Assembly: GCF_007049795.1 (NCBI RefSeq)
Contig: NZ_SCFY01000016.1
Location: 62,001-126,000, forward strand
Direction of reading: 5' to 3'
From: Ectopseudomonas mendocina
Lineage (GTDB): Bacteria; Pseudomonadota; Gammaproteobacteria; Pseudomonadales; Pseudomonadaceae
DNA length: 64,000 nucleotides
Shown: piece by piece, positions 7,906-16,515 of the stretch
Layout of the letters: each line of letters opens with the position of its first letter
How positions within the stretch are numbered: position 1 is the first letter of the stretch
Program-made: the position numbers and the translations under genes
The notes under the pieces: generated by a model
The model's input: the letters and a program-made list of their open reading frames with translations, nothing else
Told to the model about the DNA's origin: nothing
Databases searched by the model: none

Positions 7906-9306
7906 ATGCTAACAAGAACAAGCCCTGTATTGTCCGACGGAACCAAGGTTTCCGACCTCATCTATCCCGATACCCGTGAAGTGCAGATGCGCGTGCTGTC
8001 GGACCGTGAGATCTACGAGCTGGAGATGGAGAAGATCTTCGGCAAGATCTGGGTGTTCCTCGGGCACGAGTCCGAGATCCCCAATTCCGGCGACTTCGTA
8101 GTCCGCGACATGGGCTCCGATTCGGTGATCGTTGCCCGTGGCAAGGACGGCGAAGTCTACGTGAACCTCAATGTCTGCCCGCACCGTGGCATGCGTATCA
8201 GCACGGCCGACTGCGGCAATACGCAGATCCACAAGTGCATCTACCATGGCTGGGCCTTCCGTCCCAACGGCGACTTCATCGGTTCGCCGGTCGAGCGCGA
8301 GTGCATGCACGGCAAAATGCTGCCGAAGGAGGAGTTGGGCTTGAAGAAAGCCCGGGTGACGCTCTACGGCGGTCTGATCTTCGCTACCTGGAATGTCGAT
8401 GGCCCGTCGTTCGACGAGTTCCTCGGCGATGCCAAGTGGTACTACGACATGCTGTTCTGCCGCTCCGACAAGGGTATGGAAGTGCTCGGCCCGCCGCAGC
8501 GCTTCATCGTCAATGCCAACTGGAAGACCGCCGGCGAGCAGTCCGCCGCCGATGGTTTCCACACCCTGACCTTGCACCGTTGGCTGGGCGAGGTGGGCAA
8601 CTATGCGAAGAAAGGCGAAGGTGAAGGCGAGGGCGCCGATCTCAGCCCCGAGATGATCGGTGTGGAAATCAGTTCGCCGCACGGCCATGCTTTGCGCTGC
8701 ATCGACCTGGCGCGCAAGATCAAGCGCCTGACCGGCCTCGATCCCGCGCAGCTGTCCGTGCAGGAGAAGCTGGACGCGCTACCGCCTGCCGGCATGACCC
8801 GCGACATGGTCGAGCAGCTTTACCGCAACCTGAGCGAGGAGCAACTCGAGGTACTGACCAGCATGCCGCCGCAGGTAGGTGGGATGTTCCCGAACATTCT
8901 CTTTGGTTTTGTCTACATTCCCCAGCCGGACGGCGGTGTGGTCGGTTCCATGACCATGCATGCCTATGTGCCCCAGGGGCCGGACAAGCTCGAATTCGTC
9001 AACTGGATCTTCGCCGAGAAGGATGCGCCGGCCGAGTTGCGCGAGAAGATGCTGAAGCAGACCATCCAGCTGTTCGGTACCTCCGGCATGGTCGAGCAGG
9101 ATGACTCCGATACCTGGCCGCACATGACCCTGGCCGCCAAGGGCGCGATGGGCCGTCAGATGACCCTGAAGTACCAGGCCTGCTACGAGACCGGCGCTCC
9201 CGAAGGTTGGCCGGGGCCGGGTATCGTCAACGAGGGTTTCACCAAGGACGACACTCAGTGGCATTGGTGGCAGTACTGGCACGAGCTGATGACGACGGAA
9301 GACTGA
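7906..9306 (+). CDS. ditA1: Rieske ring-hydroxylating dioxygenase, alpha subunit
   Basis: Catalytic subunit, 466 residues. The N-terminal Rieske [2Fe-2S] domain shows CPHRG near residue 90 and CIYHGW near residue 111, supplying the Cys/His ligand pairs. The catalytic domain carries the mononuclear iron motif DGFHTLTLH near residue 210 and a late acidic stretch (DDSDTW) where the third ligand is expected. In abietane degraders DitA1 with DitA2 and ferredoxin DitA3 dihydroxylates 7-oxodehydroabietate at C11/C12. The start follows an AGGAGG-type site (aacaggaggcaatc). The ferredoxin is not in the window; in the known cluster it lies beyond ditC, that is, to the left. The beta subunit follows after 39 bases. 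Confidence 0.93.
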   Translation: MLTRTSPVLSDGTKVSDLIYPDTREVQMRVLSDREIYELEMEKIFGKIWVFLGHESEIPNSGDFVVRDMGSDSVIVARGKDGEVYVNLNVCPHRGMRISTADCGNTQIHKCIYHGWAFRPNGDFIGSPVERECMHGKMLPKEELGLKKARVTLYGGLIFATWNVDGPSFDEFLGDAKWYYDMLFCRSDKGMEVLGPPQRFIVNANWKTAGEQSAADGFHTLTLHRWLGEVGNYAKKGEGEGEGADLSPEMIGVEISSPHGHALRCIDLARKIKRLTGLDPAQLSVQEKLDALPPAGMTRDMVEQLYRNLSEEQLEVLTSMPPQVGGMFPNILFGFVYIPQPDGGVVGSMTMHAYVPQGPDKLEFVNWIFAEKDAPAELREKMLKQTIQLFGTSGMVEQDDSDTWPHMTLAAKGAMGRQMTLKYQACYETGAPEGWPGPGIVNEGFTKDDTQWHWWQYWHELMTTED

Positions 9307-9345
9307 TTGTCGCTCCAGGCACAACAACAATTTCAGGAGTTACTC

Positions 9346-9921
9346 ATGGCCCAAGTACAAGAACGTGGCGCCGACCAGATCCAGCCTGGGTCGCCGGTCG
9401 GCATCAAGCGTGTCCCGGTTGGTTCCGATGTCTATAACCAGGTGGTGACCTTCCTCTACGAGGAGGCGACTCTGCTGGATCAGATCCGCCTGCAGGAGTG
9501 GAGCGCACGCCTGGCAACCGACCTGGTCTACACCGTTCCGCTGCGGCACACCCGCCTGCAGTCCGAGCTGTCCACCACCATCGTGCGTAGCGTGCAGCAC
9601 TATCATGACGACTACCGCTCGATCATGGGGCGGATCCTGCGCCTGTCCGGCAAGAGCGCCTGGGCGGAAGACCCGCCCTCGCGCACTCGCCGCTTGGTGA
9701 CCAACGTGTTCGTCGAGGAGACGGAAAAGAGTGACGAGTTCGTGGTGACCAGCTATCTGCTGCTGACCCGTAACCGCTTCAAGGACCACCATGTCGACAT
9801 CATCAGTGGTGAGCGCCGGGATGTGCTGCGCCTGACCGAAGAGGGCTTCAAGCTGGCGCGCCGCGAGGTGATTCTCGACCAGGCCGTGCTGGGCACGCCG
9901 AACCTCGCAGTGTTCCTCTGA
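9346..9921 (+). CDS. ditA2: Ring-hydroxylating dioxygenase, beta subunit
   Basis: A 191-residue small subunit of the SnoaL/NTF2-like fold that pairs with the alpha subunit in an alpha3beta3 complex. Typical beta-subunit features are VVTFLYEEATLLDQ near the N terminus, the Tyr-rich middle (YTVPLRHTR) and the conserved VTNVFVEE and SYLLLTRNR strands. The ATG at 9346 follows CAGGAG; a TTG at 9307 would be in frame but lacks a binding site. A strong inverted repeat starts 8 bases after the stop. The role is structural, with some influence on substrate choice. Confidence 0.92.
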   Translation: MAQVQERGADQIQPGSPVGIKRVPVGSDVYNQVVTFLYEEATLLDQIRLQEWSARLATDLVYTVPLRHTRLQSELSTTIVRSVQHYHDDYRSIMGRILRLSGKSAWAEDPPSRTRRLVTNVFVEETEKSDEFVVTSYLLLTRNRFKDHHVDIISGERRDVLRLTEEGFKLARREVILDQAVLGTPNLAVFL

Positions 9922-9928
9922 AAGCCCT

Positions 9929-9958
9929 GGCCCGTCCCTCCGTCAGGAGGGGCGGGCC
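9929..9958. terminator. Bidirectional terminator hairpin between ditA2 and the DUF2889 gene
   Basis: Two 13-base arms (9929-9941 and 9946-9958) pair completely, with one G-T wobble, around a GTCA loop. The stop codon of the convergent DUF2889 gene (9943-9945) lies inside the hairpin. Confidence 0.75.
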
Positions 9959-10701
9959 TGCTCTTTCCCGGCCAGCCAGTTCTGGTCGTCCATGCACAGT
10001 GCTGCCGCCGTTGCGCTGAAGTCCCAGGTGGACCCCTTGATCCGCAGCGCCTGCGTGGCCCGTGCAGGTTGCTGGCTGTAGCAGCGGCCGGTGCTGGAGG
10101 CGTGTATCTGGGCGTCCAGGTTGTTCATGCGGCCCAGCGAGATCAGGGTGCAGCGGCGTAGCAGCAGCGCGGCTTCAGCTTCCTCTTCGGACAGATGGTT
10201 GAGCGCCCAGCGAGCCATCCCTTCTCGCAGATTGACCCCACAGTAGGGGGGTGGTTCCTCGATGGTCGAGCCATGCACGTCCCAGCTGAGCAGGGTGGTG
10301 CCGTCGCGCTGTAGGAGCGGGTTGGTGCGTTCGTCGATGCGGTCTGGAACCTGGATGTCATAACGACGCTGCGTCGTTCCTCGCGCCGCGTTGGCGATGG
10401 CCAGGCCAGCCAGGTCGAGCAGATGCGTGCACTGGTGCTGGGCATCGGTCTGCCGGGTCACCGAGTGGGCGATCTGGCTGAGCGGCATGCCGACCAGCTG
10501 CTGCAGTTGTTCGGTGGCCAGCGGGCAGGCGGAGTAGGGGTAGCGCACGGCCTCGCCGCCGATCTCGCTCACGATACCGTCGCAGTGGCGCAGCCAGACG
10601 CGGAAGTGATGGAAGTCGTCCTCCAGGGTCGCGCGTACCTCCCTTGTGGCATCCTGTGCTGTCGAAACGATTTCCACCCGGCGTCGGAACATACTGGTCA
10701 T
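9943..10701 (-). CDS. DUF2889 domain protein
   Basis: A 252-residue protein matching the DUF2889 pattern: an early basic FRRRVEI segment, then SQIAHSVTRQTDAQHQCTHL near residue 80-95 with conserved Cys/His, and DLAGLAIANAARG. The function of the family is unknown; members often sit in aromatic or CoA-ester degradation clusters. The ATG at 10701 follows AAGGA at good spacing. It is divergent from ditI and shares the 106-base gap that holds a perfect copy of the repeated palindrome, so it is likely coregulated with the pathway. No signal peptide or membrane segment is evident. I do not propose a reaction. Confidence 0.8.
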   Translation of the reverse strand: MTSMFRRRVEIVSTAQDATREVRATLEDDFHHFRVWLRHCDGIVSEIGGEAVRYPYSACPLATEQLQQLVGMPLSQIAHSVTRQTDAQHQCTHLLDLAGLAIANAARGTTQRRYDIQVPDRIDERTNPLLQRDGTTLLSWDVHGSTIEEPPPYCGVNLREGMARWALNHLSEEEAEAALLLRRCTLISLGRMNNLDAQIHASSTGRCYSQQPARATQALRIKGSTWDFSATAAALCMDDQNWLAGKEQARPS

Positions 10702-10758
10702 CGTGTTTTTCCTTGTGCTGTTTTCGCGGGTGCTTGCCGCTGTGGATTGCAGTATATT

Positions 10759-10783
10759 TGAACACTATATGTAAAAATGTTCA
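10759..10783. promoter_or_regulatory. Candidate dit operator, site 3 (perfect palindrome)
   Basis: TGAACA, 13-base AT-rich spacer, TGTTCA: perfect half-sites between the divergent DUF2889 gene and ditI. It ends only 24 bases before the ditI start, so it must overlap or abut that promoter. Confidence 0.7.
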
Positions 10784-10807
10784 CTGAAAAACAAGAAGGA
10801 ATTCGCT

Positions 10808-11608
10808 ATGAAGCTGTTGCAAGAGCAGGTGGCGCTGATTACTGGCGCCGGCGGTGGTATCGGACGAGGGGTGGCGTTGAGCTTTGCCAAGGCGGGTGCC
10901 GCGGTGCTGGTCGCCGAGCTCGACGAGGCCAGCGGCAAGGCTGTGGAGCAGGAGTTGCAGGCGCTGGGAGCGCGCGCGCTGTTCGTCAAGACCGACGTGA
11001 CCCGCAAGGCGGATATCGAGACGGCCATCCAGCTGGCGGTAGAGCAGTTCGGCGGCCTGGATATCCTGGTCAACAATGCCTTCGCCCCCACACCCAACGT
11101 GTTGCTGGAGGATAAGACCGACGAGATGCTGGCCCGCACCCTGGATTCCACCCTGTGGGCCGCCTGGTGGTCGATGAGGGCTGCTCTGCCGCATATGCGC
11201 GCACGCGGGGCCGGCAAGATCATCAACTTCTACTCGATCGATACCGAGGTCGGCGCCTGGCTGCACGGTGATTACAACGCGGCCAAGTCGGGAGTCGTCG
11301 GCCTGACCCGCAGCGCCGCATCGGAATGGGGGCGCTTCAATATCCGCGTGAACGCCATCGCGCCGACCGCCATGGGGGCGACTTTCCATAAGCTGGCTGC
11401 GGAGAATCCGGGGTTCGCCGAGCGCTCCGCGGCCATGCGTCCATTGGGGCGCTGCGGCGAGCCGGAGGATGACATCGGGCCGGTGGTGGTATTCCTGGCC
11501 TCGGAAATGTCGCGCTTCGTCACCGGTGAGACCATCCACGTCGATGGCGGGCTGCACTTGCCTGGCTACAACTCCCGCCCGGCGGACGTTCCGGTTCGCG
11601 AATACTGA
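10808..11608 (+). CDS. ditI: Short-chain dehydrogenase/reductase
   Basis: A 266-residue classical SDR. Cofactor motif TGAGGGIG near residue 14, NNAF near residue 90, the Ser-containing NFYSID near residue 140 and catalytic YNAAKSG near residue 156; the C terminus FVTGETIHVDGG is the usual substrate-loop end. The published cluster reports DitI as a dehydrogenase; a ring alcohol or 3-hydroxyacyl-type substrate is plausible. It starts directly downstream of operator site 3 and ends before a strong hairpin, so it is probably transcribed alone. The downstream CoA-ligase gene converges on it. Confidence 0.88.
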   Translation: MKLLQEQVALITGAGGGIGRGVALSFAKAGAAVLVAELDEASGKAVEQELQALGARALFVKTDVTRKADIETAIQLAVEQFGGLDILVNNAFAPTPNVLLEDKTDEMLARTLDSTLWAAWWSMRAALPHMRARGAGKIINFYSIDTEVGAWLHGDYNAAKSGVVGLTRSAASEWGRFNIRVNAIAPTAMGATFHKLAAENPGFAERSAAMRPLGRCGEPEDDIGPVVVFLASEMSRFVTGETIHVDGGLHLPGYNSRPADVPVREY

Positions 11609-11618
11609 CAGGGTGACC

Positions 11619-11640
11619 GGCGCGGCTGGCGCCGCGCCTT
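11619..11640 (+). terminator. Terminator-like hairpin after ditI
   Basis: Eight-base arms GGCGCGGC and GCCGCGCC around a TGGC loop, followed by TT only. Located 11 bases after the ditI stop. Confidence 0.5.
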
Positions 11641-11658
11641 AGCTCCGTGGGTGGCCTG

Positions 11659-11680
11659 CCAGGCTGGGGGGCTAGCCTGG
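11659..11680 (-). terminator. Hairpin after ditJ
   Basis: Seven-base arms CCAGGCT and AGCCTGG around an 8-base G-rich loop, 8 bases past the ditJ stop on the minus strand. No T-run follows, so termination is uncertain. Confidence 0.35.
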
Positions 11681-11688
11681 CCTGCGGG

Positions 11689-13320
11689 TCATTTCTTCGC
11701 GACTTTGATGTCGGTGTCTTCCAGGTCCCAGGTGTCGGCCGTCTTGCCCTCGTCGCGCAACTGATATTTCAGCACGCGTCCCTGCGGGTTCTTCGGCAGG
11801 CTGTCGCGGAACTCGATATAGCGCGGCAGGGCGTAGTAGGGCACCGAGTCGGTCGCCCAGTGGAACAGCTCCTCCGGCGTCAGTCGGGCCCCCTGGTGCA
11901 GCACGGCGGTCACCTTGACGTCATCCTCGCCCTTGTCGGAGGGCACGGCATGCACCGCAACCTCGGCGAGGTCCGGATGGACGGCGAAGGCCGCTTCCAT
12001 CTCGAAGCTGGAGATGTTCTCGCCACGCCGGCGCAGGTAGTCCTTCTTGCGGTCGACGAAATAGAAGAAGCCGTCATCATCGAACTTGCCGATGTCGCCA
12101 GTGTGGAACCACATGTTGCGCATCAGCTTGAGGGTATCCGCGGGACGGTTCCAGTAGCCCTGGAACATGATGTCCGGTCGCAGTGGACGCAGCACGATTT
12201 CACCGGGGGTATTGGCTGGTAGTTCCTGGTCGTTGTCGTCGACGATGCGCACGTCGAAATCCGGGATGCGCTTGCCGGAAGAACCGGGAGCCGCATACTC
12301 GCCCGCCGCCAGGGAGGTGATCACACAGGCTTCGGTCAGGCCGTAGCCGTTGCCACCGACCAGTTTGGTGCCGAAGCGCTCGCGCCAGATCTGTTTGGTT
12401 TCTTCGGTGTAGGGGTTGCCGCGTGCGGTATGGATCTGCCCATGGCAGCGTTTCATCGCGTCGTTGTCCGGCGCCTGGGCCAGCAGGCCGCCCATGCCCC
12501 CCAGGATCGAGGCGATGGTCGCTCCGGAACGCTCGACTTCCTGCCAGAAGTTGGAGACCGAGAAGCGCGGCAGGATGGCGGCCCGAGCACCAACCAGGAT
12601 GCTGGCGATGATGCTGACGCACAGGGCGTTCATGTGGAACAGCGGCAGTGGCGTGATGGTTACGTCGTTTTCGTTGGCCGGGCCGGCGCGTAGTTGCAGG
12701 CGAGCCAGGTTGCACATGAAGTTGTAGCTGATCATGCAGCCCTTCGACGGGCCGGTGGTGCCGGAGGTGTAGATCAGGCAGGCAAGGTCGGAGGGTTGTG
12801 GCTTGCTGGTAAAAGGCGTGTCGTCCTCGCCACGGAACTCGTCCAGGGCGGCGATCGGAATCCTGCAACTGGCTGGCTCGGCCCGTTCACCACGATAGAG
12901 GATTTGGCTGACCTCGCTGAGCTGCTCGGCTAGCGGGAGGATGCGCGGTAAGTAGTCGGCCTCGCAGATGACCAGCTGGGTTCCCGTGTCGGCGATCTGG
13001 TGGCGCAGGAACTCGCCTTTGAGTGCGGTGTTGATCGGTACGCTGACCGCGCGGAGCTTGTTGATGGCCAGCCAGCAGACGACCGCGTCTATATTGTTGT
13101 CCAGCATGGTCAGCACGGTCTCGCCCGGCTTCACGCCCAAGGCGGCCAGCGCATGAGCCATGCGTGTCGATAGCGAGTCAACTTCCGAATATGTGTATAG
13201 ATTTCCACTGAAATCCAGCAGGATCCTGTCTGGATGCCGTGCAACCGCTCGGTCGAGTGCTGCGATGACGGTGTCTCTCTCGCCTACGGACCATGTGTCC
13301 GGATGACCGATGCCACTCAT
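11689..13320 (-). CDS. ditJ: AMP-forming acyl-CoA ligase
   Basis: A 543-residue ANL-superfamily ligase that activates a carboxylic acid through an acyl-AMP to its CoA thioester. Motifs: phosphate loop YTSGTTGPSKG near residue 185, GYGLTEA near 325, the TGDIGKFDDDG motif near 420 and DRKKDYLRRRGENIS near 435. The terminal A10-like stretch reads NPQGRVLK, with Arg at the place of the commonest Lys, as in caiC-like ligases. In diterpenoid degradation DitJ is a CoA ligase that would feed the downstream hydroxyacyl-CoA dehydrogenase and thiolase; C18 carboxyl activation of the resin acid is the simplest idea but is inferred. It is transcribed divergently from the TetR gene. Confidence 0.9.
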   Translation of the reverse strand: MSGIGHPDTWSVGERDTVIAALDRAVARHPDRILLDFSGNLYTYSEVDSLSTRMAHALAALGVKPGETVLTMLDNNIDAVVCWLAINKLRAVSVPINTALKGEFLRHQIADTGTQLVICEADYLPRILPLAEQLSEVSQILYRGERAEPASCRIPIAALDEFRGEDDTPFTSKPQPSDLACLIYTSGTTGPSKGCMISYNFMCNLARLQLRAGPANENDVTITPLPLFHMNALCVSIIASILVGARAAILPRFSVSNFWQEVERSGATIASILGGMGGLLAQAPDNDAMKRCHGQIHTARGNPYTEETKQIWRERFGTKLVGGNGYGLTEACVITSLAAGEYAAPGSSGKRIPDFDVRIVDDNDQELPANTPGEIVLRPLRPDIMFQGYWNRPADTLKLMRNMWFHTGDIGKFDDDGFFYFVDRKKDYLRRRGENISSFEMEAAFAVHPDLAEVAVHAVPSDKGEDDVKVTAVLHQGARLTPEELFHWATDSVPYYALPRYIEFRDSLPKNPQGRVLKYQLRDEGKTADTWDLEDTDIKVAKK

Positions 13321-13500
13321 AGCTCATCTCCTTTGGAGGCCTTCCCCGCTGTGGGATGGCAAATTTTATTTTGGTGGGAGAATGCCATTCTAAATTCAAA
13401 TTTGTCACTTGTCTCCAGCTAAGATTTGAACAAATCCATGTGGTACTGCCTATATCCTGTGCTAATGTGGCGAAAATTTACCAACTGAGAATCCCTATCA

Positions 13501-14235
13501 ATGTCAAGGAACGCTACGAAGTCCAGCAAAACAGAGCCTATCGCTCCTGCCAGGAGGAAAGCCGCCTCTGCAGAGAAGCCTTCCACTGCGGTTAAGCAGG
13601 CTGTTCAGAAAAATGGCCACGCGTCATCGGTGGCCGGAGTCAAGGTAAAGCCTAACCGGCGCTCCGAGGAGACCATTGGCAATATTCTCGCCGCCACCGA
13701 AGAGGTGGTGCTGCGCTCTGGGGCGGACAGGATCTCGATCCTGGATGTCTGTCAGGTGGCGGGGGTGTCGCGGGGCACCTTCTATCGTTACTTCACATCC
13801 CAGGAAGACCTTCTGGACACCTTCTCCCGGCACAAGCGGGACAGCTTCCATAGCTCTCTGTCCCAGGCCCTGGAGGATATAGCCGATCCTGACGCACGTC
13901 TGAATGCGCTGATCGCCTACCTCGACAACTATCTCGAGCAGAGTCGCGCACGTCGTCTGCTGGTGGTGGCGCCTGAGTATGCGCTGGGCTTTTTCCGGCG
14001 CATTTTCCATGACTCCATCGTGCGCTTTCAGGATCTGCTGGGCATTGTCTTCGACGAGTGGGACGCTCGGCTCGGAGTCAAGCTCGATCGTGAACTGATT
14101 TGCGAAATGATCATCCGCTATGTGCTGAGCGAGATCCTTGTGCCGGAGGGTAGCGGTCGCCGTCTTCTCCCTGTCCGTGTGAGAAAGCTCGTTGCCGCTC
14201 TGACCATCGGTTCCACCTCCCGCTCTCGCCGCTGA
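13501..14235 (+). CDS. ditK: TetR-family transcriptional regulator
   Basis: A 244-residue regulator with an unusually long, Lys/Ala/Ser-rich, probably disordered N-terminal tail (residues 1-55). The TetR helix-turn-helix follows at residues 58-105: ILDVCQVAGVSRGTFYRYF. The C-terminal ligand domain is all-helical. It is divergent from ditJ across a 180-base AT-rich gap that includes related TTCAAATTTG and ATTTGAACAAAT stretches (about 13394-13436), possible autoregulatory sites. It is one of two candidates for the protein that binds the TGAACA-N13-TGTTCA palindrome. Confidence 0.88.
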   Translation: MSRNATKSSKTEPIAPARRKAASAEKPSTAVKQAVQKNGHASSVAGVKVKPNRRSEETIGNILAATEEVVLRSGADRISILDVCQVAGVSRGTFYRYFTSQEDLLDTFSRHKRDSFHSSLSQALEDIADPDARLNALIAYLDNYLEQSRARRLLVVAPEYALGFFRRIFHDSIVRFQDLLGIVFDEWDARLGVKLDRELICEMIIRYVLSEILVPEGSGRRLLPVRVRKLVAALTIGSTSRSRR

Positions 14236-14250
14236 TCCGCCCGCGTTCCC

Positions 14251-14275
14251 GGCTGCCCTCCGAGTGAGGGTGGCC
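14251..14275 (+). terminator. Terminator-like hairpin after ditK
   Basis: Ten-base arms (14251-14260 and 14266-14275) pair with two G-T wobbles around CGAGT, followed by a pyrimidine-rich stretch. The rest of the 335-base gap to ditL (14236-14570) holds operator site 6 and otherwise no gene that I can support. Confidence 0.5.
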
Positions 14276-14417
14276 GCTCTCCTTTCTTCCTCGCGTCACG
14301 CCCCGTCCCCCCTTTCCTTCGTCCTGAACCTCCGTCCGGCTGGTTGCTCCGCCGAGGCCTGCGCGTGTCTGCTGCAATGCTCTGGCATGGGCTTTTCCGT
14401 CTGTTTCAAAAATAAAT

Positions 14418-14442
14418 TGAACAGATTTTTGATTTATGATCA
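14418..14442. promoter_or_regulatory. Candidate dit operator, site 6 (ditL promoter)
   Basis: Half-sites TGAACA and TGATCA with a 13-base AT-rich spacer, about 128 bases before the ditL start. It would control the ditLMNOP run. Confidence 0.6.
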
Positions 14443-14570
14443 TTTTAAACTTATTCTCTGCCTTGAAGCAGGCTGACGTGCACCCCTTGTGTGCGTGTAC
14501 GTCTGGAAATACGCGCTGCTAGCGCGACATTACACAACCACAAAAAATGTCACCTCAGAGGTACCGGACC

Positions 14571-15647
14571 ATGCTCATCGATCTTCACGCTCATGCGCCT
14601 CATCCCGACTACTACGACCAGCATCCCTATTGGGGGCCTGCTTTCGAGTCTCAGCCCGATGGCGATATCAAGCTGCGTGTAGGCGATTGGATCCTGACCC
14701 TGGGGGCACCGGAGCGTAAGAAGGCGCTGCGCGAGGCGCATGCCCGTGGCGAAACGCTGAATGTCGCCGAGTACATGGCCAAGTGGCGTGACCCGAACCA
14801 CCGCCTCGCGGCAATGGATGCTGCTGGCCAGAGCGCTCAGGTGCTGTCGGTGCCGAGCCATTGCTACATGTACTGGGCCGAGGCCGAGTTCGCTGTGCCC
14901 TTCGCCCGCAAGGTCAACGACGTGCTGGCCGGATATTGCTCGGCCGCGCCCAATCGCCTGATGTTCTGGGCTCATGCGCCGTTGAACGTACCGCATGAGG
15001 CGGCCAAGGAAATCCGCCGCGCCTGTACCGAGCTGGGGGCCAAGGGGCTGGTGGCCGGCGGTTCCAACTTCGGTGGCATGGAGTTCGATTCCCCCGAGCT
15101 GTATCCGGTCTGGGAGGCGCTGTGCGATCTCGACCTGCCGATCTTCGTGCACGGCTATAACCAGTCCGTGACCTGGGGCAAGCAAGCCAATACCGACCGC
15201 TTCGAAACCACCGCCATCGTCGGCATGAACTACGATGAAACCAAGTGCCTCTGGTACCTGATCAATGGCGGTGTACTGGACCGCTTCCCGAACCTGAAGG
15301 TCTACATCACCCATGGCGGCGGCTTCGCTCCCTACCAGTTGGGACGCCTGGCGCAGACCAACCCGAACCTCGACGTCTATCACAACAAGAAGCCTTTCCT
15401 GGACTATCTGTCCAACTTCTACTTCGACGTGGAGTTGCATGAGGTGCCCATGCGCCAGGCCCTGGTCGACATCATCGGTGCGGACCGGATTCTCTACGGT
15501 TCCAATTTCGGTGGCAGCGATGCCGTGCGCCATGACCTGACCGAAGGGCTGCGCCTGTCGGACGAGGATCTGCAGAAGATCCGCTGGAAGAATGCTTGCG
15601 AGCTGCTGCACATCGATCCGGCGAAATTGGGCAAGGTAGGTGCCTGA
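14571..15647 (+). CDS. ditL: Amidohydrolase_2 family metal-dependent hydrolase/decarboxylase
   Basis: A 358-residue TIM-barrel protein of the ACMSD/gamma-resorcylate decarboxylase group. The metal-binding HxH is in MLIDLHAHAPH at the N terminus; later ligands are suggested by FVHGYNQS near residue 190, THGGGFAPYQ near 245 and the acidic YGSNFGGSD near 310. The ATG at 14571 follows AGAGG; an upstream ATG at 14547 has no binding site. Family members decarboxylate or hydrolyse ring-cleavage or aromatic acid intermediates. Its stop overlaps the next start as ATGA, coupling it to ditM. A close relative lies at 28134-29153. Confidence 0.85.
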   Translation: MLIDLHAHAPHPDYYDQHPYWGPAFESQPDGDIKLRVGDWILTLGAPERKKALREAHARGETLNVAEYMAKWRDPNHRLAAMDAAGQSAQVLSVPSHCYMYWAEAEFAVPFARKVNDVLAGYCSAAPNRLMFWAHAPLNVPHEAAKEIRRACTELGAKGLVAGGSNFGGMEFDSPELYPVWEALCDLDLPIFVHGYNQSVTWGKQANTDRFETTAIVGMNYDETKCLWYLINGGVLDRFPNLKVYITHGGGFAPYQLGRLAQTNPNLDVYHNKKPFLDYLSNFYFDVELHEVPMRQALVDIIGADRILYGSNFGGSDAVRHDLTEGLRLSDEDLQKIRWKNACELLHIDPAKLGKVGA

Positions 15648-16501
15648 TGAAACTGGCACGCTGCGCTTATTTCGAGACTGGCTCGTTCTGGGCGGTGGTC
15701 GATCCTGAGCGGGACGAGGTGCATGCCATCGCCGGCGAGTTTTCCTCCTGGGCGCCTGCCGTGGCCCGTGGGGGCGGAATCAGTGCGCTACGGCTTTCCG
15801 GTTCGGCGCTGCCGTTGTCCAAGGTGCGCTTGCTTCCACCGATCGATCCGGTGAACCGGGTGGTGGTGGCAGGGGCCAACTACGCCAAGCACCTGGCCGA
15901 GGACTTCGGCCTTGCCAGCCCGCCACAGCCAGTAGCCTTCCTGAAGGCCTACGGCGCTCTGATCGGCGCCCATGATCCGATCCGCTATCCGCCCTTGACC
16001 GAGGAGCTCGACCATGAGGTCGAGCTGGTGGCGGTAATCGGCAGTGCCGAGATCGATCTGGAAGACCCGCTGGCTTGCGTGCTGGGATACACGGTCGGCA
16101 ACGACGTCAGTGCGCGCGACCTGCAGCGTAGCGGCCCGGCCGGTATCGGCATGGACCTGTTCGCGGCCAAGAGCCAGGACCGCACCACTGGCCTGGGGCC
16201 CTGGATCGTCACCAAGGACGAGTTCCCCGTCGGTTCGCCCAAGCTGCGCCTGACCCTCAAGGTGAATGGCGAGATCCGCCAGGACGGCTCGACCGCCGAA
16301 ATGACCTGGGATGTCGGTCAACTGGTCCGCTTCGTCCAGCAACGTTCCAGCTTCGCCTGTGGCGACGTGTTGTTCACCGGCTCACCGGCTGGCGTCGGCA
16401 TGGGGACGGGACTGTTCCTCAACCCGGGGGACGTGGTCGAGGCGACCATCGAAGGAATAGGCACGCTGCGCAACGTGGTGAGCGAGAAATCCCGCGTCTA
16501 A
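15647..16501 (+). CDS. ditM: Fumarylacetoacetate hydrolase-fold enzyme, paralog of ditD
   Basis: A 284-residue FAH-superfamily protein. GANYAKH near residue 68, metal site LDHEVELV near 115 and GYTVGNDVSARDL near 140. The ATG overlaps the ditL stop, fixing the start. It resembles ditD from end to end (FWAVVDP, FSSWAPA, AFLKAYGALIGAHD, RTTGLGPWIVT), so the two probably arose by duplication and act on related intermediates, for example successive C-C cleavages or isomerisations. It is followed by ditN after 14 bases. Confidence 0.87.
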   Translation: MKLARCAYFETGSFWAVVDPERDEVHAIAGEFSSWAPAVARGGGISALRLSGSALPLSKVRLLPPIDPVNRVVVAGANYAKHLAEDFGLASPPQPVAFLKAYGALIGAHDPIRYPPLTEELDHEVELVAVIGSAEIDLEDPLACVLGYTVGNDVSARDLQRSGPAGIGMDLFAAKSQDRTTGLGPWIVTKDEFPVGSPKLRLTLKVNGEIRQDGSTAEMTWDVGQLVRFVQQRSSFACGDVLFTGSPAGVGMGTGLFLNPGDVVEATIEGIGTLRNVVSEKSRV

Positions 16502-16515
16502 ATCGAGAGCGAAAC

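Noticed and set aside
13394..13436. TTCAAATTTG and ATTTGAACAAAT stretches between ditJ and ditK as a further operator copy
   Set aside because: Spacing and half-sites do not fit the TGAACA-N13-TGTTCA pattern; at most a separate DitK site.
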